Below, one piece after another: positions 18,712 through 27,794 of a stretch of DNA of 64,000 bases. Below the pieces are notes generated by a model that was given only the letters and a program-made list of their open reading frames with translations, did not search any database and was not told the DNA's origin. Within the stretch, counting starts at the first letter, position 1; every line of letters starts with the position of its first letter. The position numbers and the translations under genes were made by a program. Source of the DNA: Niastella caeni (lineage in GTDB: Bacteria > Bacteroidota > Bacteroidia > Chitinophagales > Chitinophagaceae); assembly GCF_004834005.1 (NCBI RefSeq), contig NZ_STFF01000001.1:371347-435346 (forward strand), in the 5' to 3' direction.

Positions 18712-21700
18712 ATGCGCCAGACCAGCAAGCCGTCTGTCTTTTTTTTATTGTTGCTACCATTACTCTATGCTTTGCCGGCATTTACCCAGGTGGTACCTGG
18801 CATCAGGGCCAATGGACAAGTGGTAAACCATGGAGATACCGTACGAATATGTGAAGGCAATAACCTCATTTACCAAAGTTCGGCTCAGGGTTCAATGAAC
18901 ATCTCCTGGCAGTTTACCGGTGGCAGCATAACAACTGCAACAGGGCTGGGCCCATTCATCGTGAATTATCCAACAGCGGGTTTCTATACTACCAATCAAC
19001 TGATAACCGGCGGCAATATGGCCGATTCCATGTTTATTGTAGTACATGTTTCAAACAGCAGACCCACAGCCGGGTTTAATTTCACCCCCAATAACGTTTG
19101 TGGAAATATCAATATTCAGTTCACCAATAATTCCAGCGGTGCGGGCTTATCCTACTACTGGAATTTTGGCGATGGCAGTACCAGCACATTGGCCAACCCT
19201 ACCCATCAATTCTTACAGGCCATTGGCATGCCGGGTACTATTACCTATCCCGTAAAGCTGGTTGTAACCAACCTCTTTGGTTGTAAAGATTCAATAACCC
19301 AAACAGTTACGGTTAATAAAGTTCCTGATGCGGAAGTGGGCAATGCCGATCTGTCAATTACATATGGTACGTTCAATGGCATCCCCACCTTTAAGCGCTG
19401 CTCCAATATACCTTCCTATATTTTCAGTTTCATAAACCAGTCTACTACTACAGCTATCAATTCCAGCTACACCATCTCCTGGGGCGATGGTACGCCCGAT
19501 ACCACCTTCACTACCTGGTCAACAGGTTCCATCATAAAACACCTGTTTCCGTTAGGCAGCAGCACCATGACGGTGAGCGTAACCGGCGCCGACGGTTGCG
19601 TAGGAATAAAAAAATATATTGTGTTCCTGGGTTCTACCCCGGCAGGCGGATTAGCGAGCCTTGGTAACACAGATGTTTGCGCATCCGACTCCCTGCGGTT
19701 TGCCATCAATAATATTTCAGCCAATCCGCCAGGTACGTTATACACTTTCCTTATTAATGATGGTTCGGCAGCGCAGGTGTTTCAGCATCCGCCGCCCTCT
19801 ATAGCCGCGCATTTCTTTTCGCAAGGCTCCTGCTCTTTTGCTAGCAGCAGCGGTAATAATATTTTCAACAACGCCTTTGGCGCTTATCTCACTATCGAAA
19901 ACCCCTGCGGTACAACCAGTCCATCGGTAGTGCCTATTTATGTTTCGGGTAAACCACGCGCCAGCATACATGTGTCTCCTTCCGAAACCGTATGCACCAA
20001 CACAAACGTAGCCATCATCAGCACCTCGGCATACGGTTCAGTGATCACGCCCACCGGCGGCACCGGTTCTACCTGTACCAATTCGGGTAAACAGGTTTGG
20101 ACCATTTCACCGGCTACTGGTTATACGATCACGTCGGGCATCACCGGTTCATTAAACGGAAGTTCATCGAATGGTTTGTTATGGACCAATGGTTCCAATT
20201 TCCTGAATGTAAATTTCAATACAACCGGCACCTACACGGTGAAGCTGTATGTTTTTAATGACAAGTGTGGTTTGGATAGTACAGTAAAAGTGATCTGCGT
20301 TCGCAATGCGCCCGATGCCCAATTCACTATGAGCAGCAAAAGCAGCTGCGGCGCCGGCAGCGCAGTATTCACCAATGCCTCCCCTAGTAATGGATGCCAG
20401 GGCGATAAATACACCTGGAAAGTAACGTACAGCGATCCGCTGGGATGCAGTACCGGTCAACCCCCCGCCTGGCAGTTTATAAACGGTTCAACCCTGAACA
20501 CTCCTTCACCAGAAATACAGTTCAATGTACCCGGACGGTATGTTATTCAACTTACGGTAACCGCCATAGATGCCGGGCTCGCCTGTCCGGAATCGTTTAA
20601 AGAAGACACCTTTTATGTGAAGGGATTGCCCAAGGCGGCCATCAACCCCATCAATGCAGTATGCATCAGCAATGGCCTTACGCCATCGGCAACCGCAAGC
20701 ACCTGCTACTCCCCTGGTCCCGTGGGTTATCAATGGACATTCACCAACGGAACGCCGGCTTCTTCCAATTTACTTAACCCAGGAACAATTCAATATGCCA
20801 GCATAGGAACACACGCGGTTCAATTGAAAGTGATTGACAGCAGTTGCAATACAAGTGCGATCGTGAATACAACCGTTACCATTACCGACAAGCCTGTGGC
20901 CAATGCGGGCAATGATACCGCAATTTGCGGCCGCACAACCATTGCCATCGGTTCGCCTGGTGTAAATGGCGTAACGTATCAATGGTCACCCGCCACGGGG
21001 CTCAGCAATGCCGCCAGCGCCAACCCGTTGTTAACCCTCGATTATACCGGGGCTGCCGCCGATACCACGTATGGTTTTAAATTAACGGCCTCAATTGGCG
21101 CCAATTGCGCCAGTGAAGATTCTATTTATATCACAATAAAACGCCGGCCGGTAGTAACCATAACTACCACCGCCGCTACTATATGTATTGGCAATAGCAC
21201 CAGGCTGGAAGCTGGTGGCGCCACGGTATACACCTGGTGGCCAACAGCTTCCCTGAGTAGTATTGCGACAGATACAATGCTGGCAACGCCAACTGCAACA
21301 ACCAGGTATTACGTTGCCGGTTCTTTGGCCAACGGATGCGCTGATACAGCCAATGTGCCAATCATTGTTAACCCCGACGCCAAAGCGCAGTTCACCGCAA
21401 CCGGCACCACCAAATGTGCACCGGTAAATCTGGATTCCGTTATAAAAACAATTCCATTCCCGCAAGGCAATAGCCTGTATACCTGGTATGCCAATGGAGC
21501 ACAAATTGGCTCCAATACGACCGGCGCCTTTCCCAGTTACCCTATTTCCGGTCAGGCACAAACCGTGGTGATAAAACTGGTTACCGCCAGCACTTACGGT
21601 TGTAAAGCCGACAGTATGAACATGACCTTCCATACCGTTCCGGGTGTTACGGCTGGTTTTACAAAAAACCAGGCAAAAGGCTGCGGCCCCCTGACGGTAA

Positions 21701-23802
21701 CGTTTACCAATACCTCCAGCCAGTTGAATGGCATACAATTCTTCTGGAGCTTTGGGAACGGCACTACCAGTAACGTTACTTCGCCATCTCCTGTTACTTT
21801 TAATAACAATCCTGCATTTCGCGATACCACTTATTATATTACCCTGAAGGCTTTTAACGGTTGCGATACCTCGTACCATCGCGACAGTGTATTGGTATAT
21901 GCCGATGCCAAGGCCCGGTTTACGGTAGATACCACAAAAGGTTGTTCGCCTTTTGATGTAACCATCACCAATAAATCGGCCGGTAACAATTTCGCCTACT
22001 ATTGGGATTTCGGCGATGGGTTTAAAGATACCACTACCAGCAACAACACCTTCGTACATATTTATCGCACCGGGGTGATCTCTACATTCGATCTTCGTTT
22101 GATCGCCGAGAACCAATGCCGGCGCGACACACAAACCATCAGCCTGCTGGTATTGCCCAATAACATTGATGCACAGGTGTCGGTGAATGGCAATCAACTG
22201 GAAGGTTGCGCCCCGCATACCACTATTTTTAATAACAGCAGTACCGGAGCATCGCAGCTTACCTGGAATTTTGGCGATGGATCACCATTGGCCAAAACCC
22301 CGAACGTACAAAATACCGTGAGCCATACTTACACCAATGGCGGAATATATACGGTAACCATTAAACTGGAGAACGAGTGTACCGATACGGTGATCTACCG
22401 CCAGGTCACCGTTCACAACAAACCCATTGCCGGGTTCAATCTTAAAAACGACATCATTTGCGCCGGCAACAATGTGTTTACCACCAGCACCGCACAAAAT
22501 GCTACCGGTTATGACTGGCTGTGGGGCGACGGACAAACCTCCCCGTCATCAACTAATACACACACCTACGCGGCAGCGAGCACTTACACCATTCGCCAGG
22601 TAGCCAAAAAATTGAACAATTCAGGCATGGTGTGTACCGATACCGCTTCGCGTGTATTGGTGGTAAACAATAAGATCCCGCCGCAAATAAGCATCCGACC
22701 CGGCAAAGCATGCATTCCCTATACCATGCAAACGACCGCTACCGGTGCCGCCAATGCGAAACGCATTGAATGGACCTTTTACGACAGCGCCCAAACGCCC
22801 AATACGTTCAAAGGCACCGGCACTTCCGCCGCTCATATTTATAATAAACCAGGCACGTATTGGGTAAAGCTGGTAGTGCATACCACAGATGAATGTGCAG
22901 ACAGCACTACGTATTCTTTTGAGGTGCATAATACACCCGTAGTGCAATACACGCCCGCCAATAACAGCACCTGCAATCACGATACCACCATTTCGTTCAA
23001 AGCCAATATCAGGTATACCGGCACAGATGAGGTGCACCTGAAATGGTTTATCAACAACGACCTGGAGGGGATGGACAGTCCGTTCAATTACCGTTTCCTT
23101 GCACCGGTGCAAAGCACTACGCCTGCCGTATTTACCATTCGGGTACTGGCCGAAAATGAAGCAGGGTGCGGTGATACAACTGCCGGCGGCACATTGGTAA
23201 TTCAGCCGTTGCCGAACCCGGCCATTGCGCTATCACCATCGAGCATATTGCAGCAACCCGATTACACCTTTACGTTTTGGGACGAGATGCCCACCAACCC
23301 CAATAAGATTTATACATGGGATATGGGTGACCGTACCCGCCAGCAACGTTCGGGGCAAAAGATCACCTATCAATATGCCGATACCGGCTTGTACAAGGTG
23401 CAGGTATTGGTACAGGATTATGGAACCGGTTGCAGTGGGTACGATACCGTGCAGGTACGCATCCTGTATATACCCGGCTATTTGTATGTGCCCAGCGCTA
23501 TTTGTCCGGGTTGCAGCAACCACTCCTTACGGCAGTTCCTGCCCATGGGTAAAGGCTTGTCGCACTACCGGCTGCGCATTTTCAATTCGTGGGGGCAAAA
23601 AGTTTTTGAAACGTCCCGGCTCGATAACAATGGATCGCCGAGTGAACCCTGGGATGGCCGGTACAACGGACAACCTTTGCAACAGGACAGCTATGGCTGG
23701 CAGATAGAAGCGCGGTATATAAACGGTACCGAATGGAAGGGAATGCAATATCCCGGCAGCGATAAACCGGTAAAGGCAGGGTTTATTACGATTGTGAAAT
23801 AA
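18712..23802 (+). CDS. Giant PKD-repeat surface protein with type B T9SS sorting domain
   Basis: A 1696-residue secreted protein. Residues 1-26 form a signal peptide (LLLLPLLYALPAFTQ). The body is a string of Ig-like/PKD domains, recognised by repeated YYWNFGDGSTS, YYWDFGDGF, LTWNFGDGSP and YDWLWGDGQTS motifs and SYTI/TYTV strands, with many paired cysteines. The last 90 residues (from LRIFNSWGQKVFETS through EPWDGRYNGQPLQ to AGFITIVK) are the gliding-motility-associated type B T9SS sorting domain. Such proteins are adhesins or gliding-associated surface proteins, like SprB. The PorP/SprF-like gene just downstream is the usual partner of type B substrates. Confidence 0.92.
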   Translation: MRQTSKPSVFFLLLLPLLYALPAFTQVVPGIRANGQVVNHGDTVRICEGNNLIYQSSAQGSMNISWQFTGGSITTATGLGPFIVNYPTAGFYTTNQLITGGNMADSMFIVVHVSNSRPTAGFNFTPNNVCGNINIQFTNNSSGAGLSYYWNFGDGSTSTLANPTHQFLQAIGMPGTITYPVKLVVTNLFGCKDSITQTVTVNKVPDAEVGNADLSITYGTFNGIPTFKRCSNIPSYIFSFINQSTTTAINSSYTISWGDGTPDTTFTTWSTGSIIKHLFPLGSSTMTVSVTGADGCVGIKKYIVFLGSTPAGGLASLGNTDVCASDSLRFAINNISANPPGTLYTFLINDGSAAQVFQHPPPSIAAHFFSQGSCSFASSSGNNIFNNAFGAYLTIENPCGTTSPSVVPIYVSGKPRASIHVSPSETVCTNTNVAIISTSAYGSVITPTGGTGSTCTNSGKQVWTISPATGYTITSGITGSLNGSSSNGLLWTNGSNFLNVNFNTTGTYTVKLYVFNDKCGLDSTVKVICVRNAPDAQFTMSSKSSCGAGSAVFTNASPSNGCQGDKYTWKVTYSDPLGCSTGQPPAWQFINGSTLNTPSPEIQFNVPGRYVIQLTVTAIDAGLACPESFKEDTFYVKGLPKAAINPINAVCISNGLTPSATASTCYSPGPVGYQWTFTNGTPASSNLLNPGTIQYASIGTHAVQLKVIDSSCNTSAIVNTTVTITDKPVANAGNDTAICGRTTIAIGSPGVNGVTYQWSPATGLSNAASANPLLTLDYTGAAADTTYGFKLTASIGANCASEDSIYITIKRRPVVTITTTAATICIGNSTRLEAGGATVYTWWPTASLSSIATDTMLATPTATTRYYVAGSLANGCADTANVPIIVNPDAKAQFTATGTTKCAPVNLDSVIKTIPFPQGNSLYTWYANGAQIGSNTTGAFPSYPISGQAQTVVIKLVTASTYGCKADSMNMTFHTVPGVTAGFTKNQAKGCGPLTVTFTNTSSQLNGIQFFWSFGNGTTSNVTSPSPVTFNNNPAFRDTTYYITLKAFNGCDTSYHRDSVLVYADAKARFTVDTTKGCSPFDVTITNKSAGNNFAYYWDFGDGFKDTTTSNNTFVHIYRTGVISTFDLRLIAENQCRRDTQTISLLVLPNNIDAQVSVNGNQLEGCAPHTTIFNNSSTGASQLTWNFGDGSPLAKTPNVQNTVSHTYTNGGIYTVTIKLENECTDTVIYRQVTVHNKPIAGFNLKNDIICAGNNVFTTSTAQNATGYDWLWGDGQTSPSSTNTHTYAAASTYTIRQVAKKLNNSGMVCTDTASRVLVVNNKIPPQISIRPGKACIPYTMQTTATGAANAKRIEWTFYDSAQTPNTFKGTGTSAAHIYNKPGTYWVKLVVHTTDECADSTTYSFEVHNTPVVQYTPANNSTCNHDTTISFKANIRYTGTDEVHLKWFINNDLEGMDSPFNYRFLAPVQSTTPAVFTIRVLAENEAGCGDTTAGGTLVIQPLPNPAIALSPSSILQQPDYTFTFWDEMPTNPNKIYTWDMGDRTRQQRSGQKITYQYADTGLYKVQVLVQDYGTGCSGYDTVQVRILYIPGYLYVPSAICPGCSNHSLRQFLPMGKGLSHYRLRIFNSWGQKVFETSRLDNNGSPSEPWDGRYNGQPLQQDSYGWQIEARYINGTEWKGMQYPGSDKPVKAGFITIVK

Positions 23803-23975
23803 TGAATATCGAATGTTGAATATTGAATGTTGAAGTGAAAGGAAATGAGAAATGAAGAATGAAAAATGAGAAACAGAGGAATGAGGAAGTAAGTTGGAAA
23901 GTTGACAAGTTGAAATGCACAGGCAAATTGAAAAAGAATGAGGCCAGGAAGAATATTATGAGCCAGGAAAGCAAA
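23803..23975. repeat. Word-repeat array G
   Basis: It starts at the stop codon of the PKD gene (TAATGAATATCGAATG) and runs through ttgaatattgaatg words, then gagaaatgaagaatg words, then gttggaaagttgacaag. The 23 bases at 23854-23876 match the reverse complement of 25111-25133 at 22 positions. Confidence 0.75.
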
Positions 23976-24017
23976 GAACCAGAAACCACAAACCAGAAAC
24001 TGAAATTTAGAACTCAA

Positions 24018-25088
24018 ATGTTCAAATATCTACTAACAGCCATCATAACCATATTGGTAATTCGCCCGTTACAGGCGCAAGACCCGGTATTCTCTCAACC
24101 GTTTCTGTCACCCATTTACCTCAACCCGGCGGCTACGGGAGCAGGCGATTACGATCTTCGGTTCAGCGCCATCTATCGCCGGCAATGGTGGAGCATTCCT
24201 TCGCAGATCTCTTACAGCGCCATATCGGTTGATAAATTCATGCCCTCCCTGCACGGTGGCTTCGGCCTGTTGGGCACGCATTCCACAGAAGGCTACCTGA
24301 AAAAGACCGGTATCTATGGTTCCTACGCCTATACTATTTGTTCGGGCACATTATCAGCCGCTGAAAACGGCGATGTTCCCCGCTGGTTTGCCAGCGGTGG
24401 TTTACAGTTTGGATTTGTACAACGCCGCATCGATTACAGCAAGCTGGTGTTTGCCGACCAATTAGATGTGGATGGCGTAATCCCCGGCAGCGTTTCATCT
24501 GCCGATCGTGCAGTGAACAGTGGCAAATGGTATCCTGATTTTTCAGCCGGCCTGTTCTTCAATTATAACTTCAACGACAATAACCGGTTATTACTGGGCG
24601 GTAGCGCGCATCATATTAACCGGCCCGATGAATCGCTTACCAATACAGCCGATTCCTTTCGCAGCCAGTTGCCCGTTCGCTGGACGGGGAATGCCATGTA
24701 TACTTATACCAATCCCGAACAAACCTGGTCGTATAGCATAGCGGGCATTGTGTATACGCAGGCCTCGCACAATTCATTTCAGGTGGGAACCGAAGTAACC
24801 CAAAACCAATACGACATCAGCCTGGGGGTATGGTACCGCGGCGGCATTAACTTCCGCAATTACGATGCGTTTACGGTTACGCTTTCTATAAACCTGGCAG
24901 GCAGGGGCGATGGTTATAAGGTGCGGGCCGGTGTAGGCCACGACGCGCCAACAGGCCAGAACCGGTACTCCTATACCACCGGCAGCACTGAATTGGGGGT
25001 TGTTTGGGACCAAAGTACGTACGACCAGGAATCGGGCAATGCCTGCAAACCGCGGATCAATAGTAAGAGCGCCTGCCCTATTCCATAA
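24018..25088 (+). CDS. PorP/SprF-family T9SS membrane protein
   Basis: A 356-residue outer-membrane protein of the PorP/SprF family, needed in related organisms to present type B T9SS substrates on the surface. I start it at the ATG 24018 (MFKYLLTAII), giving a signal peptide ending RPLQAQ; the longer open frame upstream runs through word repeats. Family marks are DPVFSQPFLSPIYLNPAATG, GGFGLLGTHSTEGY and the repeated YRGG, QVGTEV strands. It lies 215 bp after the PKD protein gene and is probably co-transcribed. Inverted 23-bp repeats flank it. Confidence 0.92.
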   Translation: MFKYLLTAIITILVIRPLQAQDPVFSQPFLSPIYLNPAATGAGDYDLRFSAIYRRQWWSIPSQISYSAISVDKFMPSLHGGFGLLGTHSTEGYLKKTGIYGSYAYTICSGTLSAAENGDVPRWFASGGLQFGFVQRRIDYSKLVFADQLDVDGVIPGSVSSADRAVNSGKWYPDFSAGLFFNYNFNDNNRLLLGGSAHHINRPDESLTNTADSFRSQLPVRWTGNAMYTYTNPEQTWSYSIAGIVYTQASHNSFQVGTEVTQNQYDISLGVWYRGGINFRNYDAFTVTLSINLAGRGDGYKVRAGVGHDAPTGQNRYSYTTGSTELGVVWDQSTYDQESGNACKPRINSKSACPIP

Positions 25089-25104
25089 GGCTGGGCAAGT
25101 AGTG

Positions 25105-25283
25105 ATGTTCCTGTTTCTCATTTTTAATTCTTCGTTTCCCGTTGTCTTCCCACCCGGCGACCCCTTTTTCTGACTCGTGAAACGTCAAACGTGAATGCTT
25201 TTAGCTTTCGGCTGTACTCGCGTGCAGCGCGAAGCCAGTATTTGTATTTGCTTAGCTTTCAGCTTATGGCTTTGAGCTGTATT
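25105..25283. repeat. Word-repeat array H
   Basis: The first part (25108-25140) is the reverse-complement counterpart of part of array G. It is followed by gtgaaacgtcaaacgtgaat and then by agctttcggctgt/agctttcagcttatgg words. The last block ends three bases from the stop codon of the small minus-strand gene at 25284. Confidence 0.7.
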
Positions 25284-25514
25284 CTACAACGGATCGTGGT
25301 CCTTGCACTTAAACTTATAGTCGTTAAAAAGCGGAAGCGGTTCTTTTACAAAAAGTTTGTTGGGAGTTTTCGCCTGGGGAGCAGTCTTCTTTTTATCGCT
25401 TTCGGCATGGGTGGTTTCTTTAATCACTTCTTCGTTCTTATAAACCAATCGAAGCGATGGCGATTCATTGATGGCGGATAATTGACTTACTTTTTTAGTA
25501 CTGTTATTTTTCAT
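25284..25514 (-). CDS. Small charged hypothetical protein
   Basis: A 76-residue protein starting at ATG 25512-25514 (MKNNSTKKVSQLS), rich in Lys and Glu, with no signal or TM segment. No family is recognised. Support is indirect: ordinary composition, a word-repeat array starting right at its stop as for other genes here, and location 140 bp downstream of the MOSC gene on the same strand. It could still be a chance ORF. Confidence 0.5.
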   Translation of the reverse strand: MKNNSTKKVSQLSAINESPSLRLVYKNEEVIKETTHAESDKKKTAPQAKTPNKLFVKEPLPLFNDYKFKCKDHDPL

Positions 25515-25518
25515 GAGC

Positions 25519-25603
25519 AGTGCATTTAGTGAGTTTATCAGGGCCTTACATAGTAAAAAAAACAGGCCACCCTCTTTTTATCGGGTTCTCACTAAAATGC
25601 ACT
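25519..25603. repeat. Long imperfect inverted repeat between MOSC and small gene
   Basis: The arms agtgcatttagtgag (25519-25533) and ctcactaaaatgcact (25588-25603) pair over 15 bp with one bulged base. A shorter gggcc/aggcc pairing lies inside. It lies 3' of the MOSC gene and just upstream of the start of the small gene on the same strand, so it could be a terminator-like or leader structure. Confidence 0.55.
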
Positions 25604-25654
25604 CAGTCTGTTGACGTTTTTCCTCAAATAATAAAAACTATTTGTGGGCAACCG

Positions 25655-26482
25655 TTAGTCGGGTATTATTTCCACCAGCTTTTGTTCGTGAATAGTTATT
25701 GGATCGCCCAGGGTGATCAGGCCATTTCCCTGGTGAAGTACATTCTGGCCAAAAAAGATCTTATTGTTTTTGAGGCGGTATGTGCTAAGCGTTTTAAGCG
25801 GCTCTCTTGCTTTTTCGGCAGTTTGTTGATCGATGGTGGTCATTACGCAACGGGCACAAGGTTTCACCCCCAAAAAAGTAATGCCGTTGATCTCAAAATG
25901 TTTCATGGAATCTTCCAGGAAAGGCGTTCCGCCGGTAAATACAATATTGGGGCGAAACCGGTTCATGGGCAATGAGGTCGCTAACCGGCTGTTCAGATCA
26001 TCGAGCGACGCTTGCCCGATCAGGAGCAAGGGATACCCATCAGTAAAGCTGGTCACCTCCTTATTATGTGCATACCGACCATCAACATAACGACGGGTAC
26101 TGTTGGGCATGTAAACCAGTTTGCACAACCTGCCTAATTGCTGGCTGAACCAGGCATCGGCTTCATCGCTCACCCTCTGAGCGCGGCAATGGTTGCTCCA
26201 TACGGTAACCATAAAGGTGTCGGTAGTTGCAGGTAGAAAAGGCACCAGCAGTTCAGCGCCTGGCGCTTTACTATTTCTGATCAACAACCCCTGTTCGGTA
26301 ACCTGCACTTTTAGTAAAGCCATGGCATTCACTTCGCGCTGCGACATAAACTGGTTATGCTCGTCTACCAGCATCCATCTTCTATCGTGCTCAAAACCAC
26401 GTTCGGTAAGGGTAACGCTGTTCAGTGCAATGCCGCCCAATGATTTAATGGGATAGATATATAATTCACTAACTGAAAGCAT
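25655..26482 (-). CDS. MOSC domain protein (YcbX-like)
   Basis: A 275-residue protein with an N-terminal MOSC beta-barrel domain (LYIYPIKSLGGIALNS, RRWMLVDEHNQFMSQRE) and a C-terminal MOSC domain with the conserved cysteine in GVKPCARCVMTTID. MOSC proteins handle the molybdenum cofactor; YcbX and mARC relatives reduce N-hydroxylated compounds with an electron-transfer partner. No fused ferredoxin domain is present, so a separate reductant is needed. A 15-codon ORF and terminator precede it on the same strand. Confidence 0.9.
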   Translation of the reverse strand: MLSVSELYIYPIKSLGGIALNSVTLTERGFEHDRRWMLVDEHNQFMSQREVNAMALLKVQVTEQGLLIRNSKAPGAELLVPFLPATTDTFMVTVWSNHCRAQRVSDEADAWFSQQLGRLCKLVYMPNSTRRYVDGRYAHNKEVTSFTDGYPLLLIGQASLDDLNSRLATSLPMNRFRPNIVFTGGTPFLEDSMKHFEINGITFLGVKPCARCVMTTIDQQTAEKAREPLKTLSTYRLKNNKIFFGQNVLHQGNGLITLGDPITIHEQKLVEIIPD

Positions 26483-26533
26483 ACGCTAAGGTAAAGTGGT
26501 GAATTGTATTTTAAACGTCCTGCAAATAAAAAA

Positions 26534-26557
26534 GCCATTCCGGTTTATCGGAATGGC
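26534..26557 (-). terminator. Intrinsic terminator upstream of the MOSC gene
   Basis: On the minus strand GCCATTCCG-ATAAAC-CGGAATGGC is a perfect 9-bp stem followed by TTTTTTATTT. It lies between the 15-codon ORF and the MOSC start (26482). A weaker hairpin (TCCCGACA...TGCCGGGA, 26562-26582) precedes it and could compete. No other gene on this strand would use it as an ordinary terminator. Confidence 0.8.
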
Positions 26558-26607
26558 CCTCCCGGCATTTTTTGTCGGGACAGATATTTTGATGGAACAT
26601 ACCCCGG

Positions 26608-26655
26608 CTAGGCGATACCAACCGAAAGTGCCCATGAATATTCTGTAGATTTCAT
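26608..26655 (-). CDS. Short ORF with strong Shine-Dalgarno (possible leader peptide)
   Basis: A 15-codon ORF, MKSTEYSWALSVGIA, ending in TAG. A perfect AGGAGG (26666-26661) lies 5 nt before the ATG. Bacteroidota genes rarely depend on Shine-Dalgarno sequences, so this is striking for so short a frame. Two hairpins, the second a textbook terminator, follow it before the MOSC gene. It could be an attenuation leader or a functional micropeptide. No other member was available for comparison. Confidence 0.55.
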   Translation of the reverse strand: MKSTEYSWALSVGIA

Positions 26656-26660
26656 GAATA

Positions 26661-26666
26661 CCTCCT
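26661..26666 (-). promoter_or_regulatory. Perfect Shine-Dalgarno AGGAGG
   Basis: AGGAGG on the minus strand, 5 nt before the ATG of the 15-codon ORF; the surrounding bases are gaaaAGGAGGtattc. It is the only full AGGAGG at this spacing from an ATG that I noticed in the window. Confidence 0.65.
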
Positions 26667-26804
26667 TTTCTTTGGTGAACAGTAAATATACGCAAAAAAC
26701 GACAAGCCATAAAAAGGCCAAAAAACATTTACATCTACATACATGTTTTTGCCGCTGATCTTTACGTAGTTGGCCTTAATTCCCAGAGAAAAAATTTCTG
26801 GTAT

Positions 26805-26812
26805 TAACTTTG
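26805..26812 (+). promoter_or_regulatory. -7 box candidate for the MBL-fold gene
   Basis: TAACTTTG matches the TAnnTTTG consensus exactly. It lies 172 nt before the start codon of the MBL-fold gene, and no TTTG -33 box is visible at the usual distance. A short inverted repeat, ATTATCA...TGATAAT (26814-26842), follows in the predicted leader. Confidence 0.4.
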
Positions 26813-26984
26813 CATTATCAGAAACCCTGATATCATGATAATATCGGAATAAGCGTAATGCACATACTTACGGGCAGGGAATAATTTAATAATATCATGC
26901 TATCATTATTACGCAACACCGGCAGCGCACCTGTTGGTTAAAGGTCTGAATTTCTATTGCAGTAATTTTACGCAAACTCTTATT

Positions 26985-27794
26985 ATGATTATTTCGCCTT
27001 CGGCAAAGAACATTTGCAACACTTGTGGTGTGCGATATGGTACCTCTATTATTCCTTCTATTTGTGATATCTGTGCCGACGACCGGCAATACCTGGGTTT
27101 TACCGGACAAATATGGACAAGCTACAATGAACTGGCCGCCAAAAGCAGTATTCGATTTTCCCGCTTACAGTCTACCATATACGATTTAAGAATAACACCG
27201 GCCTTTGCCATTGCACAAAAGGCGCACCTGGTTTTATCTTCTGCCGGCAATGTGCTGTGGGATTGTTTACCTTTTATCGACGATCAAACCATTGCCTTTA
27301 TCAGGTCGTTGGGCGGCATCAGCGCCATTGCAATTTCACACCCGCATTATTACAGTTTAATGCAGGACTGGGCTACAGCGTTTGACTGTCCGATTTATTT
27401 ACACGCCAGCGATAAGGAGTGGATCAAAGATCCGGGGGGATATATTGAGCTGTGGACGGGCAGCGAAAAAAAGCTTTGGGATAATATAAGTATTGTACAT
27501 GTGGGCGGGCATTTTCCCGGAAGCACCATACTTCATTTGCCCGATCATGGAAGAGCAGGTTGTTTGCTCACCGGCGACAGTATTTATGTTGCCCCCAGCC
27601 GCAAGCATATGGCCTTCATGTATAGTTATCCGAACCTTATTCCTTTACCTAAAAAAGATCTTGAATTTATATATGAACGCGTACGACCGCTTCAATTCGA
27701 TGCTATGTATGGCGCATTCGAATGGATGAATATGGCTGAAGGCGCCCGCGCCGTTTTCGAAAAATCGATCAGCCGTTACCTTTCTATATATTAA
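26985..27794 (+). CDS. MBL-fold metallo-hydrolase-like protein with N-terminal Cys4 motif
   Basis: A protein of 269 residues when started at ATG 26985 (MIISPSAKNIC). Residues 10-40 carry CNTCGVRYG and CDICADD, a two-CxxC pattern that may bind zinc. The rest resembles a metallo-beta-lactamase fold: VLSSAGNVLWDC, SHPHYYSLMQDW in the place of the HxHxDH motif, HVGGHFPGSTILHL and LLTGDSIY. The first motif keeps both His but lacks the following Asp-His, so metal binding may be partial. Activity is unknown. It is a single gene on its strand. Confidence 0.8.
   Translation: MIISPSAKNICNTCGVRYGTSIIPSICDICADDRQYLGFTGQIWTSYNELAAKSSIRFSRLQSTIYDLRITPAFAIAQKAHLVLSSAGNVLWDCLPFIDDQTIAFIRSLGGISAIAISHPHYYSLMQDWATAFDCPIYLHASDKEWIKDPGGYIELWTGSEKKLWDNISIVHVGGHFPGSTILHLPDHGRAGCLLTGDSIYVAPSRKHMAFMYSYPNLIPLPKKDLEFIYERVRPLQFDAMYGAFEWMNMAEGARAVFEKSISRYLSIY

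Noticed and set aside
21091..22218. A 375-codon antisense frame inside the PKD protein gene
   Set aside because: The plus-strand frame has clear PKD repeats and a sorting domain; the antisense frame is a by-product of GC-rich third positions.
26486..26728. An 80-codon minus-strand frame upstream of the MOSC gene
   Set aside because: It runs through the terminator hairpins and overlaps the better supported 15-codon ORF with its AGGAGG; its composition is not protein-like.
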